This document shows, piece by piece, positions 1 through 10,662 of a stretch of DNA of 64,000 bases; the first letter of the stretch is position 1; the number at the start of each line of letters is the position of its first letter. The stretch is from Pleurodeles waltl. Its lineage: Eukaryota > Chordata > Amphibia > Caudata > Salamandridae. The stretch lies in assembly GCF_031143425.1 (NCBI RefSeq), contig NC_090450.1, forward strand, positions 168,323,486 through 168,387,485. The letters are read 5' to 3'. A model generated the notes under the pieces. That model did no database searches. It worked only from the letters and a program-made list of their open reading frames with translations, and was not told the origin of the DNA. Position numbers and translations under genes: made by a program.

Positions 1-480
1 AGCAATCAGAAAATGTGCCCCTCCACTCACACCTTCCAGCGCAGCCAATCACATTACAAGCCTCTTCTTTGAGATTCACTTCTATACAGAAGGTGAAACG
101 GCGCCGGAACTCAGCACACCAAAAGGCAGCAGCTCACCAATGGGTCCCTTTATTTTGAGGTAACTCCTTGTACCCCACTCCTGGTACCAAATATGTAGCA
201 GAACACTTGCCAAAGAACGTAGAGCCGGAGTTTCAAGATGAATCGGTAAGTTTATTCACACCAAAAGCGACCCACGCACGTAGCTGCTTCTCTGTCCTGA
301 AATAATGGCTGACTCAGGACCGAGCCGCCCGCACTCCAGAACCCAGAAGAACAACCAATGAAACAAAGGTTCCATTGGAGCCACTTGCGTGGAACACATG
401 CAAGAAGGTAATGTACAATATTATATAAAGTACAAAACTATATGGAAAGGGAATTACATATTACAGAGGCCTAGTAGCCA
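1..480. other. No recognisable gene
   Basis: There is no coding similarity, no long frame and no terminal repeat pair that I can recognise here. It precedes a tandem piggyBac-associated repeat and is probably old repeat sequence. Confidence 0.4.
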
Positions 481-1975
481 CGACAGGAAACGGCCCAAAA
501 GGCAACATTGACGTAGTACATTTTTCCACTGAAAACTGACCCTCTTTTTCCAATGTGGGTAGCTCTAAATTTTGGACCCTAGCTCAGCCAGCACCTAGGG
601 AAACGTATCCAACCTATAAATTTTTTAACACTAGACAACTAGGGGTATTGAGGGTGTGCTGACTTGCATGGCTCTCACCATGTTTTTTTTTTATCCAGAA
701 TCCCTTGCAAACCTCAAACTTTGAGTAAAAAAATTGCATTTTCCTCAAATTTCTGTGATGGAAAGTTCTGGAATCTGTGGGGAGACACAGACTTCTTTTT
801 ACCCATCATTCCCCCAAGTCTCCAGATAAAAAGGTACCTCACTACTGTGGTTCGACCTACTGCCTTTCACAGGAAATGGCCCAAAACATAACATGGATGC
901 AGAGCACATTTCCACTGAAAACTGTCCTTCTTTTTCCAATGTGGGTAGGTCCAGATTTTGGATCCTAGCTCAGCTGGCACCCAGGGAAACATTACCACCC
1001 TTAAATTTTTGAAAACTATGGGCCAGATGTAGCAATCTTCCAAATTGCGACTTGCAATTTGCGAGTCCCAGCGACTCGCAAATTGCAACTCGCAATTTGG
1101 AATGCAGTACGGTGTCTCAGACACCGACTGCGACTCGCTATGGGGTCGAAATGACCCACCTCATGAATATTCATGAGGTGGGTCGCAAATTGCGGCCCCA
1201 TAGCGAGTCAAGGCACTCGCAAACATGGAGGCCTGCTGTAGTCAGCAGACCTCCGTGTTCGTGACTGCTTTCAATAAAGCAGTTTATTTTTTTTTTAAGT
1301 GTAGCCCGTTTTCCTTAAAGGAAAACGAGCTGCACTTAAAAAAAAAAACGAAACCTTTAGTTTCGTTTTTTTTCAGGGCAGGGAGTGGTCCCTGGGACCA
1401 CTCCCTGCCCTGAAAAAATATTTGTGGGTCCATTCACAAAGTGGAAGGGGTCCCATGGGGACCCCTTCCAATTTGCGAGTGGGTTACCATCCACTTGCAG
1501 TGGATGGTAACTGCGATGCCATTTGCGACCGCGTACGCGGTCGCAAATGGTATTGCATACCACTCAGACTCGCAAATAGGAAGGGAACACCCCTTCCTAC
1601 TTGCGAGTCGGAAATGCATTTTGCGAGTCGGTTCCGACTCGCAAAATGCATTTCTGCATAGCAAAGAGGCATTTGCGCCTCGCAAACGGCGATTTTCGCC
1701 GTTTGCGAGGCGCAAATCCTTTGCTACATCTGGCCCTAGATGCCTAGGGGTATCCAGGATTGGCTGATTTGTATGGTTCTCACAACCTTTTTCCCCAGAA
1801 TTCAATGTAAACATCAAACATTGACTAAAATAGACTAAAAAAAACATCTCCTCACATTTCTGTGATGGAAAGTTCTGGAATCTGCAGGGAGCCACAAACT
1901 TCCATCTACCCAGCATTCCCCCATGTCTCCTGATAAAAATGGTACCTCCCTTGTGCTGCAGGGCCTATTGCCTGC
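481..1975 (-). repeat. ~386-bp tandem subrepeat of a piggyBac-like family, interrupted by a MITE
   Basis: Two consecutive copies share their whole length. The word GGAAAYGGCCCAAAA occurs at 486 and 872 (spacing 386), followed in both by TTTCCACTGAAAACTG, a stretch ending AAATTTTT and CTAGGGGTAT, and then CTGTGATGGAAAGTTCTGGAATCTG. The second copy is split at 1018/1736 by the MITE; without the insert its length is 387 bp. The same unit recurs in the opposite orientation at about 21850-22640, next to a piggyBac-type TTAA terminus, and as an inverted fragment at about 2055-2220. I therefore infer that it belongs to a piggyBac-like family. It encodes nothing. Confidence 0.65.
1019..1735. mobile_element. 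Palindrome-chain MITE, Harbinger-type ends
   Basis: The ends are inverted: GGGCCAGATGTAGCAA at 1020-1035 and its complement at 1721-1736. The flanking trinucleotide CTA (1016-1018, 1736-1738) looks like a target duplication. The uninterrupted paralogous repeat at about 628-650 supplies an empty site (ACACTAGACAACTAGG) that confirms the insertion point. The interior is a row of near-perfect hairpins, for example 1153-1184, 1374-1412, 1443-1469, 1519-1550, 1612-1653 and 1671-1718, rich in GCGAGTCG/CGACTCGC words. No protein is encoded; long minus-strand frames here are by-products of the palindromes. The 16898-19334 element has similar ends. Confidence 0.8.
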
Positions 1976-2451
1976 GACAGAACAATCAAAACAAGGTCAA
2001 TGAGGGTCCCTTTGCAAGGATTCCATTGATGTTGGTTTGATCCATTCCTGTCAGGCAACTAGGTGCAGCCACACAAGTGGTGCAGTATTTTTATTGAGAC
2101 AAGTGGGGACATGCTGTGTGTTAGGAAGTTTGTGGTGTCCTTCTCATTCTGGAAGAAGATTGGCACAGAACTGCAAGGAAAATGTGTGATTGTAGTCACA
2201 TTTTGAGGTTTGCTCAAGTACACACACATACTGGTTGGATTTGACATGAGGGTGAGTAAAAGATTAAAAATGTACATTTTATTATCAAGAAATTGCACAA
2301 AGATAAAAACTCAGTTAATACATGGAAGGTCAAAAAATTGAACCAATAACTGTCAGCTTGTGAGCTGTAAATCTGCCACAAGGCACCAAATGCGTTAAAC
2401 ACACCTGGCTAGCTGTGTGTGTAGTAACCAGCAGCAAGTCAATTTACATAC
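1976..2451. repeat. Inverted fragment of the ~386-bp subrepeat plus unassigned DNA
   Basis: Positions 2055-2220 resemble the 22205-22340 part of the piggyBac-associated unit (AGGAAGTTTGTGG, GGAAAATGTG, TTTTGAGGTTTGC) in the orientation opposite to 481-1975. The rest has no recognisable content. Confidence 0.45.
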
Positions 2452-2745
2452 AGCACCAGCCATGCACCAGTTCCCGCACACTACCAGTAAAGTACCAGTC
2501 CCCATACACTGCTAGCCAATCGTCAGTCTAAACACACCACTGTCGTTCGTATTCCAGACCGCCAGCCAAGAGCCAGTTCACGCAGTACACCAGCCAAGCA
2601 CCAGTTCATGCGCAAAGCCAGGCAAATGCCAGTTCATGAAAAGTGACAGCCAAGCGCCAGTTCACGCACACCACCAGCCAAGTTCCAGTTCATGCAAACC
2701 GCCAACCAAGCAACAGTCCACACACACTACTATCCTATTTTTATT
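2452..2745. repeat. 28-bp minisatellite, array 1
   Basis: Degenerate tandem copies of a 28-bp unit of the form rCCAGCCAAGCACCAGTTCACACAC. Consecutive units at about 2455 and 2483 keep exactly 28-bp spacing. The same unit forms a second array at 4560-4925 on the other side of the piggyBac transposase remnant. Confidence 0.7.
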
Positions 2746-2824
2746 TAACAAAAAGGAAAGCACAATACAGATGGAAGTAGATGCAAAACTATGAATACAA
2801 ACACAACAGCTCTAACTAAATACA

Positions 2825-3929
2825 TCACACATTTCTCTTTGGGGTAACCTTTACGTTTAGGGCAGATTGAGCCGTAAGCAAAAGTGTCCACTTTGAACAA
2901 TTCCCTGAACAATTGCACACCAGTGTAGAAATTATCTTTGTATAAGAGGTGAACTTTGTTAAAAAGTCCTCAACCAAGTTCCAACACAATTTTCTCACTA
3001 ACTCTGAAAGTAGTCGGACAATCCAGAGGATGTGAATAAAACTATCTCTACCAGTGTACAGACTGAAATTATAGCCATATCCAGTACTCATCTCAGGCAG
3101 CATTTACATCTTAATTCCATAATGCCCCTTCTTTCTAGGAATGCACTATCTAAAAACTAAACGTCCCTTGAACACGACCAAAGACTCATCCATAGCTATT
3201 TCTTTCCTTATTACACAGATCTCTGGAAATCGAGCTACAAAGTGATCAAGGACAGGATGATTCTTGAAAAAGATAGTCACAATCAGTGTGATCGCCTGGT
3301 AATGCTGAAGCATTATTAACAAAATGAATCATCCGAAGCAGAAGCAAATACAGATCACGACTTGTGGTTGCCGATAATATAGCCATTAAGGGACTAGAAA
3401 AAGAATCTGAAGACAGCTTTCTTAGCCCATCAAAAAAGTTAAACCCAGGAACTTCTTCAAGTCATTCAGATTTGTAGGAGCCCACTAGCTAGCACTAGAG
3501 TGGGGCTTAAGTCTGGCACCGTTGTCCCTCAAATTCTGTTCAGCATACAAATTAGTGTGCTAAACAATCTCATCCAACAATATATCATCCATAAACAACT
3601 GAAAGAAATGTATAGCAAAATGTTTTCAGTATTCACACAACACCGTGCAACACCAGCAAAGGCAGGCAACACAGGCTGCATCATGTTTGGGGCAACCCAG
3701 AGTTCAGCAGTTCCAATGGGAAGCACTATCTGCATACTCTAGAAGAGGCACTTCCTCCACACTGAGTGGCTTCATCATCAGATGATTCCTCTCAGGCAAT
3801 ACATTCACTACCAGAACATTGGCCTTCCTCCTCTGCCTCAGATGCAGAGTCAGTCTCAGAACCATGGTCAGAGGAAGATTCAAAAAGCTTTCCAGCAATC
3901 TGCTGAGCGGTAATCCTGTGGCTAGCCAT
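2825..3929 (-). pseudogene. piggyBac-like transposase pseudogene (PGBD family)
   Basis: This is a decayed DDE transposase of the piggyBac superfamily, which cuts and pastes at TTAA. Reading leftward from an ATG at 3929, the N-terminus is an acidic serine-rich leader (RITAQQIAGKLFES, then SSDHGSETDS), interrupted by an in-frame stop after about 46 codons. Family landmarks follow in shifting frames: the TNLYAEQN region and FLGL near 3500, the first catalytic segment AMDESLVVFKGRL near 3190, GYGYNFSLYTGRD near 3080, and KDNFYTGVQLFREL near 2930, which carries the second catalytic Asp. The third Asp and the cysteine-rich tail are missing; the reading stops at 2825, beside minisatellite array 1. 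Several stops and frameshifts make it non-functional. Superfamily assignment is firm; the subfamily is unknown. Confidence 0.85.
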
Positions 3930-4559
3930 AACCCTTACTAATAAAAGTAAGTTCACAATGTCAACAATAACGAACACTGTATAAAATAAGTAATAAACAA
4001 AGTGTGGCTTTATCAAACAGAAAGTTAAACTGCTGGTAATCTGGAAGAAAAAGCCAATCAATACAAAGCACACAAACATATATTTATTCAAAAACCATAC
4101 CACTCACTTGTCAGAGACAGCTGGAATCAGGATCACCAGCATGTACTCTGCACAAACACAGCAAGCACCAGCGATAACCCACTAGAAAGGGAAAAAAAAG
4201 AAAATTAAACACAAGACAACACAATACACACCATGCACAAATCCAAGGAGAATTTCCCACATAATAACAGAGAAGCTAAATATGTTGTTATTATTACACC
4301 AATTACAAAAACACATTTGTGAATGGCACTGATACTCATTTGGAGTAAACAATGCCAAAACCTTTTTTAACTAAACACATGCAACTACAAAAACTGCAGA
4401 TCTACCAGTGCCGAAACTGCAAGCAGAAGTCACAGCAAAGGAAATCAAAAGCTTTGCACTAGAATAAAAAGGAGAAATAAAAACTTACGATCACATATGC
4501 AAAGGACAGGAACTAAAGCAGTTACCATTATAAAACACAATGAAGTCTGCCCATCACCA
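3930..4559. other. AT-rich DNA upstream of the piggyBac remnant
   Basis: No gene or clear repeat is seen. It lies 5' of the transposase start and may be the leader of the same element. Confidence 0.35.
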
Positions 4560-4925
4560 TCCAAATGCCAGCCACACACATCGCCAGCCAGAAGCCAGCC
4601 AACACACACCATCAGCCCGATGCCAGTCAACGCACACTGCCAGCAAAATCCCCAGTTCCAACACACTGCCAGCCAAGCAACAGTTCCCACACGCTGCCAG
4701 TAAAGCACCAGTCCACACACTACAAGGCAAGTGTAATTCTATACACACCACTAGGCAACTGTCAGTTTACATCCACTACTAGTCATGCACTAGTCCACTT
4801 ACACTGCCAGCCAAGGACAAGTCCACACACATTGCCAGCCAAATGCTAGTACACACACACAGACAGCCAAATGCCAGTACACGCAGACCATCAGTCGAAC
4901 TCCAGCTCACACACACACAGAAGCT
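4560..4925. repeat. 28-bp minisatellite, array 2
   Basis: Tandem degenerate copies of the same CCAGCCAA/CACACAC unit as 2452-2745. Clean 28-bp neighbours start at about 4673 and 4701. The small frames that run through it, rich in His, Ser and Pro, are products of the repeat. Confidence 0.7.
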
Positions 4926-4929
4926 TTCC

Positions 4930-5560
4930 TTTGTGTTTAATGGTTTTCTGCCCCACCTGGAGGCATATTGGCTTACAAATATGGTCTATTTTCCCCCAAG
5001 AGGGGGCAGAAACAGCCAAAATACATGCCCCAATAAAGGGGAGTGCCCTATGCCAAAGAGTCTGCTCCCCAACCTATAAAAAATGACATCCCTGGCTTCT
5101 TGTGAATTTCTGCCCACCTTGGGGGCAGGTGGGCCTAAAAATATGACTGACCCGCCTCCAAGGAGGGCAGAAATGGGCAAAAGGTATGCCCATAAAAGGG
5201 AATGCACCCTTGCCAAAGGGACTACTCCCCAACATATAATATGGTAACATGCCTGGCAACTAGTGGCTTTCTGCCAGGCCTAAAAATATGGCTAATCTGC
5301 CCCCAAAGGGGGTAGAAACGGTTAAAATGTATACCTCATAAAGAGGAGCACACCCTTGCTGAAGGCCTTCTCCCCTACATATAATAAAGTATCATTCCTG
5401 GTGTCTATTGGCTTTTTGTCCCCCTTGGGGCCAGATGAACCTAAAACTATGGCCAATCTGACCCCAAGGGAGGCAGAAACAGCCAAAATGTATGCCCCAT
5501 GAATGGGAGTGCACCCTTGCCCTAGGGGCCGTTCCCCAAACGTAAATAGGAAGATGATAA
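4930..5560. repeat. ~160-bp tandem repeat, four copies
   Basis: The start TTTCTGCCCCnCCTTGGGGGCAG recurs at about 4943, 5106, 5268 and 5412 (spacings 163, 162, 144). Each copy contains a short inverted repeat of the CTGCCCCC/GGGGGCAG type, then a GCACCCTTGCC stretch and CTCCCCAACATATAA. It probably belongs to the same piggyBac-like complex. Confidence 0.65.
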
Positions 5561-6039
5561 ATCCCTAGTGCTCTAGTGTGTGCATTCCTGCTGCACGATC
5601 TCAGCCCCACCTGGTATTGTGCAGCAGGAATGTACTCCAAAGAGACATCGGGGAAAAGGAAAAACTGTTTTCTTTCCCCCATACCTCTTTGACATCCCAA
5701 ACCCTCCCGGGAGGAAAAACCTACCTTCCTACTCTGATGCATTGGAAGCAATAGAATTTTAGCAAGGCTCCTGCCGCTTTTGACAGTGGTGGTGCATGGC
5801 ATACATACCAACATGATCTGATCGCCGAGGGTGGTGGTTGGATGGCAGCCAAAATGCTTCCACTGTCATCCCTGCTGTGGGGCTTGAAAAGGGTGGCCCA
5901 TGGGGGAGTGCCAGTGTTTCCTCCATGGGTGGGTGTGAAGATGGCGCAGTGTCTTCTTCAGAACATACCCACTGTGGCTGAGGATGGCACCACAACATCC
6001 TCAGCACCGAACAGGCTAAAGATAACACTCTGAGTCTTG
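5561..6039. other. Unassigned DNA with a 14-bp-arm hairpin
   Basis: The only structure is a perfect inverted repeat: CATTCCTGCTGCAC (5583-5596) and its complement (5619-5632), separated by 22 bases. No gene is seen. Confidence 0.5.
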
Positions 6040-9000
6040 TACAGTGTAGTGTTGTACAGTGAAGTATCACTATTTGTGGGAACACAGTGCAGTAACATAC
6101 AATGAAAAAAGCAAAGGTTAAGGATGATTTGTATTTCTATACAAACCCAACCTAAAATACACAGTTGTAAAGTTATAATTATAGCTTTAACATATAATTT
6201 GTGCACCACCTTCAAATTACTATAAGTCGCAAAACTCCAAACACACATTTGTCATCTTACTTGCCACACTACAATAACTATAACTCGTGCCTTTACCATG
6301 CACTATTTATACTCTTGCATGCTATATCGCTTAAACAATATGAAATTATAGCATTCATAACAACACTTAGAACTTCTCACATGACAGTATTTGTCTCAAC
6401 ACAGTGCATAGTAGAGTGCTGAGTAATAGTTAGTGTTGTCTGGTTAGTGAGCTGAAACAATGTGTAACAAGGTCCGTAACTAGTTTGAAGGTAGTGGATA
6501 AATTGTAAATGAAAATTATAAATATAGCTTTAAAATGTTTAAAGTTTGTATAGTTCAAACTTGGTATGCATAGGGAAAATATGTTTTCCTAACTATAACT
6601 AAGCTTTAACCTTTGTTTTTTTCATTTAATCTAATTTTTCCATTTTAGATAAAAATGTGTTTCAAATGGGAGGGTTTAGTGTTGCAAGTGGAGAGTTGTT
6701 ATGTGGAGTATCATACATTACAGTGGAGGAGAGTATTGTAAAGTTTATTGTCAAAGAGTGGAGTATTGTAGATTGGATTCAAGTGGAGTAAAGTAGAGTG
6801 AATTAGCTCAATGTACAGGGTAGTAAAGTGTTATATAGTGTAGTGGTATGATGTCTCATATAGTGGAGTCAAGTTTCGTACATTGGAGCAGCGAGTTGTA
6901 CTGCAGAATGGCGTATAAAACAGTAGAGTAGGGTGTTGCAGACTGTCAGGGAGTGGAATCGAGTGTTTTAGAGTGGAGAAGGGTGAAGTAGATTGACATT
7001 CAGTGAAGTATTGTCAAGTGGAGTGTTTGTAGAGTACAATGGAGGAGAGTGTTGTATGGTGGAGTGATGTGTTATATAGTGGGGTGGAGTATAGTAGAGA
7101 GAAGTTGGGAGGCATGTCGTCGAGTGTCACACAGTGTAGTACAGTGCCATAGAGAAGATGGGCATAGAGTGGAGTAGAATGTCAGAGTGGCATAGAGTAT
7201 AGTTCAGTGTTGTAGAGTGGAGTTGTATACAGTGGAGTACAGTGCCTGACAGTGGAGCAGTACCGAGTGGAGTATACTACAGTGGCAGAGAGTGCACTAA
7301 GATGTAGTAGAGTGGAGTACAGTGGAGTGGAGTACACTGCAGTTCAGCACATGCATGGTTAAGGCACCGAACAAGGAAGTTGTGGTTAACTAAAGCGTTT
7401 TTCCGCTTTCGTTGTCCACGACTTCGTTGTTCGTGAGTCGTGGTTGGGGATATTTCCCCCATGAAGTGCAGTAGTCGCTTATAGAGTTAAGTTATATAGG
7501 CTGAGGGAGAGTGTCATACAGTGGAGTGGCACAGACTGGAGCGGCATACACTCTAGTGGCATGGAGTGACTTACCATAAAGTGGAATAAATGGAGTGGAA
7601 TAGCCTACAGTAGAATACTGTAGAGTGGAGTGGCAAAGAGTGGAATAGCAAGGAGTGGAGTGGTGTACAGTGGAGTAGCGAAGAGCCGAGTAGGTTACAG
7701 TGGATTAGTGTAGAGTGGGGTGGAATACATTGACGTGGCATAGCGCAGAGTCAAGGAAACTTATAAATTGGAGTGGTGTCTCATACAGTGGAGTGCTGTG
7801 TCATACAGTGTAGAAAACTGTTATAGAGAGGAGTAAAGTGTTGTACAACAGAGTGTACGGACATAGAATCAAGTGCAAATTTGGACAGTGAAGTGTACAG
7901 GGATAGAGAGTAGTAGAGTTTAGTAGAGTAGCACAGTGTGTAGTACAGTTTTGAGGAGTGGACATATATAGAGTGGAGGAGAGTATACTGGAGAGGCATA
8001 GATTGGAGTAGTGCACAATGGAGTGGCAAAGAGTGAAAAAGCATGGAGTGGAGTAGCGTGGACTTGAGTGGTGTACAATGGGGTAGAGTAGAGTGTAATA
8101 TCGTGTAGTGTAGTAGCGTATAGTGGTGTGGTGTAAAGTGTAGTAGCATGTAACGAGGTAGCATGCCGTGGAGTGGCATACAGGGAAGTGTTTTAAACTG
8201 AAGTGCTGTACTGTGGGGTGGTGTAGAGTGTGATAGCATACAGTGGAGTGGAGTCCAGTGGAGAGGGGTAGAGTGGAAAGTGATACAGTAGATGGGCAAA
8301 GATTGAAGCTGCATACAGTGTAAGAGCGTAGAATGAAGTGGTGTACACAGCTATAGCGCAGAGTGAAGAACAGAGTATTGGCATTGAGTAAAATAGCATG
8401 GAGTGAAATAGCGTAGAGTGGAGTGGCCTACAGAGGAGTGGTGTTGACTGGAGCTGTGTACAATGGAGTGGGGTACAGTGAAGTAGCATATAGTGGAGCG
8501 GCGTAGAGCTGAGTGGTATAGAGTGGAGCGATATCCAATGTACTAGCATAGAATGGAGTGGTATAGAGAGAAGTGATGTACAATGGAGTGGCGTAGAGGG
8601 GAGTACAGCATAGTGGAGTGGCATACAGTGGAATAGCATAGAGTGGAGTGTTGTACAGTAGAGTGGTATAGACTGGAATAGCAAATACGGGAGTACCGTA
8701 CAGTACAATGGTGTTGATTGGAGTGGCGTACATTGAAATGGGGTATGGTGTAATAGCATATAGTGGTGTGGGGTATATCGGAGTGGCATCCCATGCAATA
8801 GAGTAGAATGGAGTTGGGCAGAGTGAAATGGTATACACTGGAGTGGAGTAACATACAGTGGAGTGGCATAGAGTAGAATTGGGTAGAGTTAAATAGCATA
8901 TAATAGGGCAGCATATAGTGGAGTGGCATACATTGAAGGGGTGTAGATTTGCATATAGTGTAATAGCATAGAGTGGAGTTGTGTACAGTGTAAAGGTGTA

Positions 9001-9570
9001 GAGTTGAGTGACATAGAGCAGAGTGTTGTGCAGTGGAGTGGCGAAGAGTGTTATAGTGTATAGTGGAGTAGCATACAGAGGAGTGGCATTTAATGGAGTG
9101 GTGTAGACTGGAGTGGCCTCCATTGGTAAGGGGTAGAGTGTCATAACATAGTGGAGTAGCATACATTGGAGAGTGGTCCAATTGAAGAGCATAGAATGAA
9201 GTTGCCTAGAGTGGAGTGCCATACACTGGAGTGGTGTAGAGTGGAGTAGCATGCAGTGGAGTGGCACACAGTGGAGTAGCATAAAGTGGAATGTTGTAGA
9301 GTGGAGTGGCATACAGCGGAATAGAGTAGAGTGGCATGGCATACTGCAGGAGAAAGCCGCAGAGGGGAATATCATATAGTAGAGTAGTGGAATACAGTGG
9401 CGTGTCATGCAGTGGAGTAACATACACTGTAATGCGTACAGTGGCATGGTGTACAGTGAAATAGTGTAGACAGGAGTGGAATAAAGTGGAGTCTCATATA
9501 GTGTAGAGGTGTAGAGTGGGGGGCATAGAGTGGAATAGAGTATGCTGGAAGGGCTACAGTGCTGTGGCAT
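6040..9570. repeat. 15-bp satellite, consensus GTGGAGTRGCATASA
   Basis: A degenerate satellite begins faintly at 6040, is continuous from about 6650, and is interrupted at about 7332-7466. The best phase is 15 bp, as in the series from 9240 to 9330. Because 15 is a multiple of three, the minus strand keeps long open frames of the pattern TPLYA, including a 380-codon frame at 8428-9570. These have no complexity beyond the repeat and I do not regard them as genes. Confidence 0.85.
7332..7466. other. Non-satellite insert in the satellite
   Basis: About 135 bp with no GTGGAGT unit interrupt the array. The stretch holds short inverted words such as GTCGTGGTT/CCACGAC and is bounded by GCAG on both sides. 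It may be a small mobile element; the class is not clear. Confidence 0.4.
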
Positions 9571-10018
9571 ACAGATTTATGTGAAATTTAGCAGCAATTT
9601 AGATTATGGCGTACAGAGTAATGCAAAGCAGTGAATTGCACTACCTTGCGATTCTCCAGATTTACCAATTAATGCAGGGCCACAAATGGAGGCCATGCAT
9701 TAGTTTGAAAATCGAACTTAAGTATTGCATTGCCCATCACCAGGAATGATGGAAGGGTACCACAATCCAATACACAGCTAGGCCTTAGTTATATTTTGTG
9801 CCATAGTATATCATGATAACTTTGCAGTATACTGTGGTACATGCTGATGACAAGCCAGTATATAATTGAGTAATGGCTGTCTTTAGAGAATGAAAAGGCA
9901 GCCATATTATTTTTACCACACCTTGGCTGTGTTCAGTGTTAGACCCTTAAATATAGGTAAGAAGTAGGTCCCCACCTTTTACAACTTTATGTAATTGGTT
10001 ATAGGTAAGGATTTTTTT
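9571..10018. other. No recognisable feature
   Basis: Nothing beyond ordinary AT-rich sequence is seen between the satellite and the TA microsatellite. Confidence 0.4.
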
Positions 10019-10067
<49 letters not shown>

Positions 10068-10084
10068 GTACTATATATATATTT
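10019..10084. repeat. (TA)n microsatellite
   Basis: About 66 bp of alternating TA, with one ACGTAC interruption near 10069. Confidence 0.95.
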
Positions 10085-10657
10085 TTAAATAAGTTTACTG
10101 CCATCTACTTCAGTAGTTTCACAACATTTTGTGAAATTCTGCAAAAGTATGGCAATGACAGATACCAATAAGTTTAAATGCCATATAACTTACAAAATAC
10201 TTCCTCTACCTAACTGCAGTACCTCCAAAACATATTTTCTACACCATAATATATAATCCTGCCAAAGTTCATTAAATCCATTCAGCCGTTTTCATACTAC
10301 ATCAAATCCAATTGTCTATGGAAAATGCATTGGTGCAATAATGCATTTAGGGACCCCCTTTTTTCTTTGCACTCCCTTAAGGATTCACCTAAAAAATGTA
10401 CATTGTCTCAAAATATGGAAAATGCTATAGCCTCAGAAAGTCTTCTGGTGATTTGGCAAACTGGCAGAAATTATTAGAGAGCTAATATCAGAGGAATAAC
10501 TACCTTTGGAAATACTAACTATAACTGTAGCTTTTGAGATTCCTTTCTATCTTCAATAGGATTGGGCTAAATTTGAAGGACAAAGTGAATAAAAGCCAAT
10601 CTTCATTTATTGTTATTCAAATTTAGATTATTACTTTTTTCCTCAGAGGCCAAGTAT
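10085..10657. repeat. Dispersed AT-rich repeat fragment
   Basis: The part at 10170-10380 (ACTGCAGTACCT, then ACCCCC and TTTGCACTCCC) resembles 13650-13790 on the far side of the LTR unit. It is a low-copy or old repeat of unknown class. Confidence 0.3.
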
Positions 10658-10662
10658 GATGT

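Noticed and set aside
1434..1916. 160-codon minus frame
   Set aside because: It crosses the palindromes and the right end of the MITE into the flanking subrepeat, so it cannot be one gene.
8428..9570. 380-codon minus frame as a real gene
   Set aside because: It is explained by the 15-bp satellite being a multiple of three and has no non-repetitive part.
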